Below, piece by piece: positions 11,532-18,165 of a DNA stretch of 64,000 nucleotides. This DNA comes from Bacteroidales bacterium (GTDB lineage Bacteria; Bacteroidota; Bacteroidia; Bacteroidales; UBA932), in assembly GCA_015060445.1 (NCBI GenBank), contig SUYL01000009.1, positions 62,001-126,000 of the forward strand. Reading direction: 5' to 3'. Each line of letters begins with the position of its first letter. Position 1 is the stretch's first letter. The translations under genes were made by a program, and so were the position numbers. The notes below the pieces were generated by a model that saw nothing but the letters and a program-made list of their open reading frames with translations, searched no databases and was not told the DNA's origin.

Positions 11532-12524
11532 ATGACCAATAAAAAAGCAATAATAACAGGAATAGAGGCGTACCTGCCAGATTATGTCCTTACAAATGAT
11601 GAACTGGCCACAATGGTGGACACCTCAGATGAGTGGATCATGAGCCGTGTAGGCATAAAGGAGAGGAGAATATTGAAGGAAGACGGTTTGGGAACATCAT
11701 ACATGGGCGAACAGGCTGTAAAAAAATTGTTGGAGAGTACAGGTACTTCTCCCGACGAGGTTGATCTGCTGATCTGCGCTACAGTAAGCCCCGACATGCT
11801 TTTCCCTGCAACCGCCAACATCATAAGCGACAAATGCGGTATCCTCAATGCATGGGGTTATGATATAAATGCAGGATGTTGCGGATTCCTGTTCAGTTTC
11901 TATACAGTGGCAAACTTCATTGAGAGCGGAAGATACAAGAAGGCGGTTCTCGTATGTGGTGAGCGTATGAGCGGTATGACAAACTACCAGGACAGGACAA
12001 CCTGCCCGCTCTTTGGAGACGGTGCCGTTGCAATGCTTATAGAGCCTTCAGATGACCCTAACCTTGGCTTCCAGGATGCCATTACACATGTTGATGGTGT
12101 AGGCCGCCACTATCTGTACCAGACAGCAGGCGGTTCATTGTATCCACCAACACACGAGACTGTGGAAAAGAGGCTGCACTATATCCACCAGGAGGGACAG
12201 CAGGTATTCAAATATGCAGTTTCGAGAATGGCTGACGTATCAGTAGAGATGATGCACAAACACAATCTCACTGCAGATGATATAGCATATCTGATTCCTC
12301 ACCAGGCAAACTTGCGTATCATTGACGCAACAGGCAGAAGGATGGGACTCTCTACAGAGAAGATTCTTATTGACATTGAAAAGTTCGGAAACACTGCCGG
12401 AACATCAATTCCATTGGCATTGTGGGACTTTAAGGATAAGTTCAAGAAGGGTGACACCCTAATTTTCTCTGCATTTGGTGCAGGATTTACATGGGGATCC
12501 ATTCTTTATCGTTGGGCATATTAA
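11532..12524 (+). CDS. fabH: 3-oxoacyl-ACP synthase III (KAS III)
   Basis: 330 aa. FabH condenses acetyl-CoA with malonyl-ACP to start fatty-acid synthesis. Catalytic triad in context: Cys in NAGCCGFLFSF, His in IPHQANLRII, Asn in FGNTAGTS; RVGIKERR is the usual N-terminal signature. The start is taken as ATG 11532 (MTNKKAIITGIEAYLPD) because an upstream in-frame start would add residues absent from the family. Last gene of the operon; the tRNA-Arg promoter begins inside its last codons. Confidence 0.96.
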   Translation: MTNKKAIITGIEAYLPDYVLTNDELATMVDTSDEWIMSRVGIKERRILKEDGLGTSYMGEQAVKKLLESTGTSPDEVDLLICATVSPDMLFPATANIISDKCGILNAWGYDINAGCCGFLFSFYTVANFIESGRYKKAVLVCGERMSGMTNYQDRTTCPLFGDGAVAMLIEPSDDPNLGFQDAITHVDGVGRHYLYQTAGGSLYPPTHETVEKRLHYIHQEGQQVFKYAVSRMADVSVEMMHKHNLTADDIAYLIPHQANLRIIDATGRRMGLSTEKILIDIEKFGNTAGTSIPLALWDFKDKFKKGDTLIFSAFGAGFTWGSILYRWAY

Positions 12525-12541
12525 AAATTTTACTATATTTG
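12511..12541 (+). promoter_or_regulatory. tRNA-Arg promoter
   Basis: GTTG (one mismatch to TTTG) at 12511-12514, a 19-base spacer, and TATATTTG at 12534-12541. Transcription would start near 12548, 57 bases ahead of the mature tRNA. Confidence 0.6.
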
Positions 12542-12604
12542 CAGTCCGGTTCGGATATCATTGAAGTTCCGGTGTTCGGAAACTGTTGAGGTTCCGGCGG
12601 CAAT

Positions 12605-12676
12605 GGCCCTATAGTTCAAGGGATAGAACGAAAGTTTCCTAAACTTTAAATACAGGTTCGAGTCCTGTTGGGGCTA
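12605..12676 (+). tRNA. tRNA-Arg (anticodon CCT)
   Basis: 72-nt cloverleaf. Acceptor GGCCCTA pairs with TGGGGCT over 7 bp (one G-T, one T-G), discriminator A. The anticodon arm AAAGT-TTCCTAA-ACTTT has a perfect 5-bp stem and a 7-nt loop with anticodon CCT. The T arm is ACAGG-TTCGAGT-CCTGT. CCA is not encoded. Its last nine bases start the 184-bp repeat that bounds the prophage, so this is the integration target; the gene is kept intact. Confidence 0.96.
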
Positions 12677-12851
12677 CAGGAAAAGCGGCAATATTGCCGC
12701 TTTTCTTCATTAGAAACCCCTACCGACGACATTGCGGTAAATCAAATTTTTTCAAAATTCTCACAAATTTTTCAAATATTCCGTAAAAACGTCAATATTT
12801 TTGAGGTATTGACTACCTTTGACGTCAATAAGAAACCTAGATATGACATAC
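12668..12851 (+). repeat. Left prophage-end direct repeat (attL region)
   Basis: 184 bp matched to 60554-60737 with five differences: four in a hairpin loop (12691-12694, ATAT against GAGA) and one at 12717. It begins with the tRNA 3' end (TTGGGGCTA), holds a hairpin GCGGCAATATTGCCGC-TTTT (12685-12704) that can end tRNA transcription, the integrase -7 box TACCTTTG (12814-12821), and ends three codons into the integrase gene. Confidence 0.9.
12814..12821 (+). promoter_or_regulatory. Integrase promoter, -7 element
   Basis: TACCTTTG fits TAnnTTTG, 21 bases before the integrase ATG. TTTG at 12800-12803 is too close for a standard -33 box. It is duplicated in the right-end repeat at 60700-60707. 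Confidence 0.4.
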
Positions 12852-14024
12852 ACATTTTACCTTGCCTATCCAAGTAAGGCTGTTACCCCTGTTATGATTG
12901 CCATACGCAACAAGGGACAAAGAATAACCATTTCTACAGGCGTATCTGTGTCGCCAAAAGACTGGGACAATGAGGGCAAGAAAATCCTCAAGTCCGACGA
13001 TGATTATAAACGGAAGATGGCTGATATCCGCCAGGTGGAGGAAAAGGTGAAGAATGTTATAAAAAGAGCAGAATTTGAGGAAAGGGACCTTGCTTTCGTC
13101 CAATCACATCTGCAGGAGAAATCAAAATACACGTCTATTGTAAAACAGAAAAGCGGTGATGCAATGGAATTCTTCAAGTATTGGGCCGAGAATTCTTTTG
13201 GTACACACAATGCCAACAGATTCACCACCTATTCATACAGAGTGTTTGCAGAGTTCGTTTCCGGAGCAAAACTTACTTTTGATGATATAGACTATAATCT
13301 CTATATAGAATTGCTTTCCTGGATGAAGCAAAAGAAGGGATATAAACCCAATATGCAAGGGCAGATCATCAAGAACCTTAAAGCCATGATGAACGAGGCC
13401 TACAAGCGCGGATATCACACGAATGAGAAATATAGGCAGTTTGTCAAACCAAAAGAAGAAGTTGAAAATATATATCTCACACTGGAGGAACTGGACCGTA
13501 TATACCAACTCCCATTGATTGGAACACAGGCCATGGCCCGGGATCTGTTCCTTCTGGGGTGTTATACTGCAATGAGATTCAGCGACTATTCCAAACTCAC
13601 ATTGTGGGATATGCACGGTGACCTCATTAAGAAAAGACAGCAAAAGACAGGAACTGTAGTCATCATACCCATTCATCCTAGAGTGAGAGAGATTCTAACA
13701 AAGTACAATGGTGCTCCCAAAATATCTCAGACGCTACTTAACCGGTATATCAAAAGCGTATGCCAACAGGCTGGCATAAATGAAAGGATCCCGGTTGTTA
13801 CGGAAGACAAAAAGGTTGTTTACTACAGAAAATGGGAACTGGTTACTTCCCATACTGCACGCAGATCCGGAGCAACCAATATGTATCTGTCCGGAATGCC
13901 AACAATCTCAATAATGAAGATTACAGGGCATACAACTGAACGTGTGTTCCTAAATTATATCAAGATTACCAACGAACAGAACGCACGCGATATGGCCGAA
14001 AACCCATTCTTTAAGGGGAAATAG
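12843..14024 (+). CDS. Prophage tyrosine integrase
   Basis: 393 aa. An Arm-type N-terminal domain (NKGQRITISTGVSVSPKDWD), a core-binding domain (~residues 95-190) and a catalytic domain with Arg in GCYTAMRFSDYSKL, HTARRSGATNMYL, ITGHTTERVFLNYIK (Tyr nucleophile). This is the layout of integrases of Bacteroidota phages and conjugative elements. It sits 166 bases from tRNA-Arg, pointing inward, and is the enzyme expected to use the attL/attR repeats. I choose ATG 12843 (MTYTFYLAYPS); an upstream TTG is also in frame. Its first three codons are duplicated at the other prophage end. Confidence 0.93.
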   Translation: MTYTFYLAYPSKAVTPVMIAIRNKGQRITISTGVSVSPKDWDNEGKKILKSDDDYKRKMADIRQVEEKVKNVIKRAEFEERDLAFVQSHLQEKSKYTSIVKQKSGDAMEFFKYWAENSFGTHNANRFTTYSYRVFAEFVSGAKLTFDDIDYNLYIELLSWMKQKKGYKPNMQGQIIKNLKAMMNEAYKRGYHTNEKYRQFVKPKEEVENIYLTLEELDRIYQLPLIGTQAMARDLFLLGCYTAMRFSDYSKLTLWDMHGDLIKKRQQKTGTVVIIPIHPRVREILTKYNGAPKISQTLLNRYIKSVCQQAGINERIPVVTEDKKVVYYRKWELVTSHTARRSGATNMYLSGMPTISIMKITGHTTERVFLNYIKITNEQNARDMAENPFFKGK

Positions 14025-14037
14025 AAGAAGGTAGGTT

Positions 14038-15024
14038 TTATATACTTTCCAGAAATATCTGTATTTTCTTTGTCTGACAATGGTTGTTCACCTCAACCAT
14101 AAAGGCGTCATACAATTGATTCAGTACATTGTTCCAGTCTGTCTGATAATCGTCTGTATGAAAAGCATAGTCCAGGATCATCTGTTCTGTCTTTGGCAGC
14201 GCATCATACTCCAACTCCAGGAAATTTTCAATACAGTCCCGGATATGTTCAGCATTATACAGTTCCTCCTTATACCACCTGGCGCAATAATGGTCAAAGG
14301 CATTGAAGGAATCTGGGCAATCATCCCAGCATACAGCCTGTAGCATATTCCTGTTAAAACGTGTAATGGTACGTTTTACTATCTTCCCGATAATCTCCTC
14401 AGAAAGTTGGGAACATTCTGCTGTGAAGGAATTGATAAATCCTTCATAGTGGCCATGTTCCACTTGAATAATACTATTGATATCTATTTTTATTCCCTTA
14501 TTGTTAAGCATAGACATATAATTTAAAACCCTATCAAAGTTTTTGGGTGGCGTCGGAGGGATCCATTGTGTGTAAATAGGAGGTTTGCCATAGTGAATAT
14601 ATGTAAGAATATTTGCAAAAATCTTAACAATGAGACATGAAATACATAATGGTAAAATAGTAAATATCCCCAAATAAATTCCTGAGATGGAACCGAAAAT
14701 AATTGAACCTAGTATAGAGCCTAAATAACCCCACCCAACATATTTATTTAAAAGAATATAGTAAAGGATAATTCCCATTACCGCCAAAGGATACATAACG
14801 TTATATTCATTACTTAAGTTTTTATAATAACGATTTTTTTCTTCTTCATATTTATTCTGTATCTCTTTATGTCTTGAATGCAATTTATTATAATAGTCTA
14901 GATACTCACGAACTTCAATAAAATCTTTGCGTGTCAAATTATGGCACTCTAACATTATGTCAGATGTGTATATGTTAATATCGTCATTATTATAACTGTT
15001 GATTCTACTAGAACTATCCGCCAT
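14038..15024 (-). CDS. Unknown membrane protein of the lysogeny region
   Basis: 328 aa, not recognised. Residues ~1-75 are polar with a charged helical stretch; two or three hydrophobic segments follow (around VMYPLAVMGIILYYILL and GSIIFGSISGIYLGIFTIL); the C-terminal ~170 residues are soluble, acidic and Cys/Trp/Tyr-rich. The gene is AT-rich, convergent with the integrase and co-directional with the repressor, a place where prophages keep genes expressed during lysogeny. A role in superinfection exclusion or host defence is possible from position and membrane topology but nothing in the sequence proves it. Confidence 0.75.
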   Translation of the reverse strand: MADSSSRINSYNNDDINIYTSDIMLECHNLTRKDFIEVREYLDYYNKLHSRHKEIQNKYEEEKNRYYKNLSNEYNVMYPLAVMGIILYYILLNKYVGWGYLGSILGSIIFGSISGIYLGIFTILPLCISCLIVKIFANILTYIHYGKPPIYTQWIPPTPPKNFDRVLNYMSMLNNKGIKIDINSIIQVEHGHYEGFINSFTAECSQLSEEIIGKIVKRTITRFNRNMLQAVCWDDCPDSFNAFDHYCARWYKEELYNAEHIRDCIENFLELEYDALPKTEQMILDYAFHTDDYQTDWNNVLNQLYDAFMVEVNNHCQTKKIQIFLESI

Positions 15025-15126
15025 AAGACTATAATCTTCGTTTTAGGTCCATATTTTGTTTGTGCGGCATTGCAATTACTTTCATGAGTTTTGCAATGAG
15101 TTTGTCTTTGTCAGTTTCGGTGTCGG

Positions 15127-15855
15127 TTAAGCGGTCAACTGTTGTTTTATTTCCATGAGGGAGTTCGAGATCTGTTCTGCGTATATTTCCGACATCTCGT
15201 GTAAATTCTTTACGAGTTTCTTATTATCTTTATCAAGAGCAATACTCCTGGTCTTTATTTCGGATAGTTCGATTCTCAGTTTGTTTATCATATCCTGCTG
15301 CAGGTCGTTCTGTTCTTTAAGCAGCCTGTATATTTCATTCTCGTATAATCTGTTAGCGGTGTTTACTATCATCTCGCCACGCCCTATGATCATCCATTCG
15401 ATATTGAGGTCCGGAAATACATTCGCAATCCTCTTTATTTTCTCCGGATGAAGACAGTTTCTCACTCTCTTTATATATCCCTGGGATAACCCTACCTTTT
15501 TCTCAAATTGGTAATTTCCCATACCTTTTGATCTGATGTACAGTTCGAGCCTTTCGACTACATCCATATTATCGGTATTCCTTTTTTGTGGCAGTTCGCA
15601 TATTGTTTCCTCCACCTCAACATCTGGTGTTTTCTCGGTGAAATCGTTACTGCGAAGCATTTCTCCCTGTCCGAGCAGGAGCCAGTCAAGAGATAATTCT
15701 GGATATGCTCTAGCGATTTTTATTAGGCTGGTTCCATTAGGCGCTTCTTTCATGCTTGATATGGAGCCAGAAGATAATCCGCATGACTTTTCAAACTTGT
15801 TTTGGCCGATATTAAGATGTTGTAAAAATAGTAGTAATCGTTCTTTTGTGTTCAT
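15127..15855 (-). CDS. Phage repressor with two tandem helix-turn-helix domains
   Basis: 242 aa. Two related Cro/CI-type HTH domains follow each other: residues ~3-65 (LQHLNIGQNKFEKSCGLSSG ... LSLDWLLLGQGEML) and ~98-162 (YIRSKGMGNYQFEKKVGLSQG ... LNIEWMIIGRGEMI). The C-terminal ~75 residues form a predicted coiled coil (LLKEQNDLQQDMINKL onward). There is no LexA/CI-type S24 peptidase domain. As the leftward gene facing the early region across a palindrome-rich gap, it is the likely lysogeny repressor. Confidence 0.8.
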   Translation of the reverse strand: MNTKERLLLFLQHLNIGQNKFEKSCGLSSGSISSMKEAPNGTSLIKIARAYPELSLDWLLLGQGEMLRSNDFTEKTPDVEVEETICELPQKRNTDNMDVVERLELYIRSKGMGNYQFEKKVGLSQGYIKRVRNCLHPEKIKRIANVFPDLNIEWMIIGRGEMIVNTANRLYENEIYRLLKEQNDLQQDMINKLRIELSEIKTRSIALDKDNKKLVKNLHEMSEIYAEQISNSLMEIKQQLTA

Positions 15856-15933
15856 AATCTAAAAAATCAATAAAATATTTCTTTGTTAATCAAGATGTTA
15901 GTATAAGCCAGTCTAAAAAATCTATAATTTTAT

Positions 15934-15997
15934 TTTGATTATTGAGAAAAATCAATAATCTTTGTGGTACACTTTAGGTGTACCCATAAAGTGTACC
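15934..15997. promoter_or_regulatory. Early promoter/operator region with nested palindromes
   Basis: Between the divergent repressor and the first early gene. GATTATTGA-GAAAAA-TCAATAATC (15937-15960) is a perfect 9-bp inverted repeat lying between a TTTG (15934-15937) and the TTTG of a -7-like TAATCTTTG (15956-15964). Immediately after, GGTACACTTTA (15966-15976) and TAAAGTGTACC (15987-15997) form a perfect 11-bp inverted repeat, with a further GTGTACC half-site (15978-15984) between them. The placement fits operators that shut the rightward early promoter; which protein binds which site is unknown. Confidence 0.7.
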
Positions 15998-16028
15998 TAT
16001 TTGTAAAATCTACAAATGTAAATAAAAA

Positions 16029-16229
16029 ATGACAGAAATTATAAAGCCGGCGACATTGCTGGACCAATTAAGGAAGATAGAGGTTGGAGAGCAGATTTAT
16101 ATCCCTGTAATGGAATATAAACTCAAGAGTATCCGCAATGCAGCAGATGTATTGAAGAAGGAGGGAGTTGTGTTGGCGGTGTCTGAAAAAGGTTTACGGG
16201 ACCGTACCCGTGTCATAAGGTTGCAATAA
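16029..16229 (+). CDS. Small early protein, possible Cro-like regulator
   Basis: 66 aa, first gene of the rightward early operon, starting 31 bases after the operator cluster. Sequence (MTEIIKPATLLDQLRKIEVG ... RDRTRVIRLQ) is basic at the C-terminus, with an alpha-helix/strand pattern seen in small phage regulators, but no HTH can be assigned with confidence. Its position is that of a cro gene. Confidence 0.6.
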   Translation: MTEIIKPATLLDQLRKIEVGEQIYIPVMEYKLKSIRNAADVLKKEGVVLAVSEKGLRDRTRVIRLQ

Positions 16230-16246
16230 TTATTACTCTTTATATT

Positions 16247-16573
16247 ATGTCTTTAGAACTTAGTGACATACACATTCATCAGATTGCAAATGCACTGTTT
16301 GAAAAACTTGATTCGCGTGGTATGATACTCACACCTCAACAGGCTGATGAGTATAGAGAACTGCGCCAATTGAGAGAAGAAGAGGAAAACACCTGGCTGA
16401 CTGGCGTTGAAGCGGCCAAGATTCTTGGTTGCTCCAGTTCCACTGTCGGGAGGCTTGCCACCACTGGCAAATTGGAGTTTACTATTGTGAGCAAAGTGCC
16501 CAAGTACTCCATTGCAGGATTGAAAAGGTATATGAAGAAGTACAATCGTCATAGTACCGTTGGTATTATATGA
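16247..16573 (+). CDS. MerR/excisionase-like helix-turn-helix protein
   Basis: 108 aa. The C-terminal half is a winged HTH of the excisionase/MerR type: TGVEAAKILGCSSSTVGRLA, then GKLEFTIVSKVPKYSIAGLKRYMKK. Such proteins direct excision or regulate early genes. The N-terminal half is a helical stretch also seen in Bacteroidota excisionase-like proteins encoded beside integrases. It lies 17 bases after the previous gene, in the same operon. Confidence 0.75.
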   Translation: MSLELSDIHIHQIANALFEKLDSRGMILTPQQADEYRELRQLREEEENTWLTGVEAAKILGCSSSTVGRLATTGKLEFTIVSKVPKYSIAGLKRYMKKYNRHSTVGII

Positions 16574-16634
16574 TATTCTTCATACGCAATCCTCACTAAC
16601 AGTTCTTTGACGTATTAAAGAGGGAGAAAATTAA

Positions 16635-16739
16635 GGGTTGTAAGATCCGGATATCTGTTTATATATGAATATTGCCATATTTTGTAACTAAGGTGTCTGA
16701 GGTAGGATCCTCACAGGTTCGCATCCTGGCAACCCACCA
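16635..16739 (+). tRNA. tRNA-like element 1 (atypical, with encoded CCA)
   Basis: Acceptor GGGTTGT (16635-16641) pairs with GCAACCC (16729-16735); discriminator A and CCA (16737-16739) follow. The T arm CAGG-TTCGCAT-CCTG has only 4 bp. Directly before it a hairpin TGAGG-TAGGAT-CCTCA resembles a long variable arm. The body is 102 nt before CCA, and no canonical anticodon arm is found. A real but aberrant tRNA, a decayed tRNA or a tRNA mimic are all possible. Confidence 0.5.
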
Positions 16740-16842
16740 ATCCCCTGACTAGTTGCCGTTTCAGGAAAATGTGTATCCATAGAATAGAAGCCATTTTAAG
16801 TATTTTAAATGATTGTTAGAAGTTCCGTCAGGGGATTATTAC
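16740..16842. other. Spacer between tRNA-like elements with an 11-bp inverted repeat
   Basis: AATCCCCTGAC (16739-16749) and GTCAGGGGATT (16828-16838) are perfect complements about 78 bases apart, enclosing an AT-rich loop. No gene is visible. It could be a processing stem separating element 1 from element 2. Confidence 0.5.
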
Positions 16843-16921
16843 GGGGATGAAAGGTATTTAAGTTTAACCATCAGTTTTTAGTTTCAAATCAGCAGGAGTT
16901 CGATTCTCTACATCCCCACCA
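16843..16921 (+). tRNA. tRNA-like element 2 (atypical, with encoded CCA)
   Basis: Normal overall size (76 nt plus CCA). Acceptor GGGGATG and CATCCCC pair perfectly over 7 bp; discriminator A, then CCA. T loop TTCGATT is consensus, with a 4-bp stem GGAG/CTCT. A 3-bp D stem (GGT/ACC) is possible. Between D and T arms no 5-bp anticodon stem can be drawn, so no anticodon is assigned. Confidence 0.5.
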
Positions 16922-16926
16922 TCTTT

Positions 16927-17050
16927 GGTGCGAAAGGGCAGGCCGCAGGGATGCGCCCCAGTTGTGACATAATTGTAAGTTTTTCATATTTAGGTTTTAA
17001 ATTAAATTAAACGGGACGTTTGAGGGGTTCGATTCCCCTCCGCACCACCA
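16927..17050 (+). tRNA. tRNA-like element 3, possible anticodon GAC (Val)
   Basis: Best of the three. Acceptor GGTGCGA/CCGCACC (6 of 7 bp), D stem GGGC/GCCC with a 15-nt loop, anticodon arm CAGTT-GTGACAT-AATTG (one G-T) giving anticodon GAC at 16966-16968, T arm AGGGG-TTCGATT-CCCCT perfect, then discriminator A and CCA. The variable region is about 47 nt, far too long for tRNA-Val, and ends in a small hairpin AAACG-GGA-CGTTT. Total 121 nt before CCA. Confidence 0.55.
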
Positions 17051-17182
17051 CTCAAGCAAAGTATAGCCCTGGCAGGTGCTTTTCTTGTTGTTATTTCCCC
17101 GGCCCCATTTGGGGCCAACTTGACCAATCCGGGCAACTTGTGTTGCTAATTATTCTCATATTAATTGTTTTTACTATTGTTC

Positions 17183-17218
17183 AGTCCTCTGTATGGCGGT
17201 ACAGAGGACTATTTTTAA
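17183..17218 (+). terminator. Terminator after the tRNA-like cluster
   Basis: AGTCCTCTGTA (17183-17193) and TACAGAGGACT (17200-17210) form a perfect 11-bp stem with a 6-nt loop, followed by ATTTTT. A second hairpin GGCCCC-ATTT-GGGGCC at 17101-17116 lies upstream without a T run. Apart from these and the tRNA-like elements, 16574-17230 shows no gene. Confidence 0.85.
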
Positions 17219-17230
17219 AAAATTGTTTCC

Positions 17231-17761
17231 ATGAAAAAATTGTTTGTTTTCTACGTTTTGGCTATGCTATGTGCAGCCATGACTGTACTCTTTGGTGTAT
17301 TGTGTTTTACCCAGAGTTTTGTAAATGTTGTTTTTGTTATTGTGTTCGTGTTCCTTACAAAGTGGCCGTTGGATGAAGCGGCCAGAATAAAACCAATCCG
17401 CAGAAGTGCATATATTCCTGAGGAGCCGGTTGCAGTGACTGTTCAGCCAGTCGTTAAGGCAGATGAACACTATAGGGAGAGAGTTGAAGAGTTTCATGAG
17501 TTCTATAACAAGAATGAAGATGTTCTGAACAAACTCAGAAAACAGTACTGGTCATATATACAGTTGTTCTATAATGAAGGCAAAGATCTGCCTGAAGCAT
17601 ATACGGCAGCAACAGAGAAAATGATGCTCCAGTATGGAGATGATATATATACGGCATTCAAGAGCCTGCAGCCGGGTTATATGTTGTGCCTGTCATTGAC
17701 AATGAGTGTGGCAAATTTAAAAGTTGCCAGAACACTCATAGATAAGATTACATTAACATGA
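17231..17761 (+). CDS. Unknown two-TM phage protein
   Basis: 176 aa, not recognised. Two hydrophobic segments at the N-terminus (LFVFYVLAMLCAAMTVLFGV, then FVNVVFVIVFVFL), a basic turn, and a ~120-residue soluble helical domain (HYRERVEEFHEFYNKNEDVL ... LQPGYMLCLSLTMSVANLKV). It starts after the terminator of the tRNA-like cluster and is itself closed by a terminator, so it forms a separate unit. Confidence 0.75.
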   Translation: MKKLFVFYVLAMLCAAMTVLFGVLCFTQSFVNVVFVIVFVFLTKWPLDEAARIKPIRRSAYIPEEPVAVTVQPVVKADEHYRERVEEFHEFYNKNEDVLNKLRKQYWSYIQLFYNEGKDLPEAYTAATEKMMLQYGDDIYTAFKSLQPGYMLCLSLTMSVANLKVARTLIDKITLT

Positions 17762-17789
17762 GGGGAGTACGTTTCCGTATTCCCCTTTT
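17762..17789 (+). terminator. Terminator between the TM protein and ssb
   Basis: GGGGAGTACG and CGTATTCCCC pair over 10 bp (one G-T) with a TTTC loop, followed by TTTT. It starts at the stop codon of the upstream gene. Confidence 0.75.
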
Positions 17790-17803
17790 AACACATAATA
17801 TCC

Positions 17804-18163
17804 ATGTTGAACAGAGTAGAATTGATTGGGAGACTTACAGAGGACCCCAGAAGTGGAGGAAGCCCACCACAAAATTACAGTTTCATTACTTTAGCCGTTA
17901 ACACCCAGTACACGGACAAGAACGGCGAAAAGCAGCAAAAATCGGAATTTATCCCTATTGCTTTTTTTAAAGGTGCAGCAGATCTGGTACAGAAGTATTG
18001 CCGTAAAGGAACCCTCCTGCATGTGGAAGGTACAGTATCTATCAGGAAGAAGATAAACAATGACGGTTCATACCTGGAGAAGACAGAAATCCACGGCCAG
18101 AGGATAATATTCCTGGACAAAATAAAACCGGTACCTCAACAGGACAACGATTATCCGGGATAG
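17804..18163 (+). CDS. ssb: Phage single-stranded DNA-binding protein
   Basis: 119 aa with an OB fold: LNRVELIGRLTEDPR start, the FITLAVN strand, EFIPIAFFKGAADLVQKYC and GTLLHVEGTVSIRKK. The acidic tail is short and ends DNDYPG, not the usual DDDIPF-type tip, so binding of host SSB partners may be weaker. First gene of the replication cluster, 2 bases before the initiator-like gene. Confidence 0.93.
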   Translation: MLNRVELIGRLTEDPRSGGSPPQNYSFITLAVNTQYTDKNGEKQQKSEFIPIAFFKGAADLVQKYCRKGTLLHVEGTVSIRKKINNDGSYLEKTEIHGQRIIFLDKIKPVPQQDNDYPG

Positions 18164-18165
18164 AT

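Noticed and set aside
16739..16838. A fourth tRNA between elements 1 and 2
   Set aside because: The 11-bp stem resembles an acceptor, but there is no T arm and no CCA.
16635..17050. tmRNA (ssrA)
   Set aside because: The elements are far too short and have no tag reading frame ending in an Ala-Ala-type peptide.
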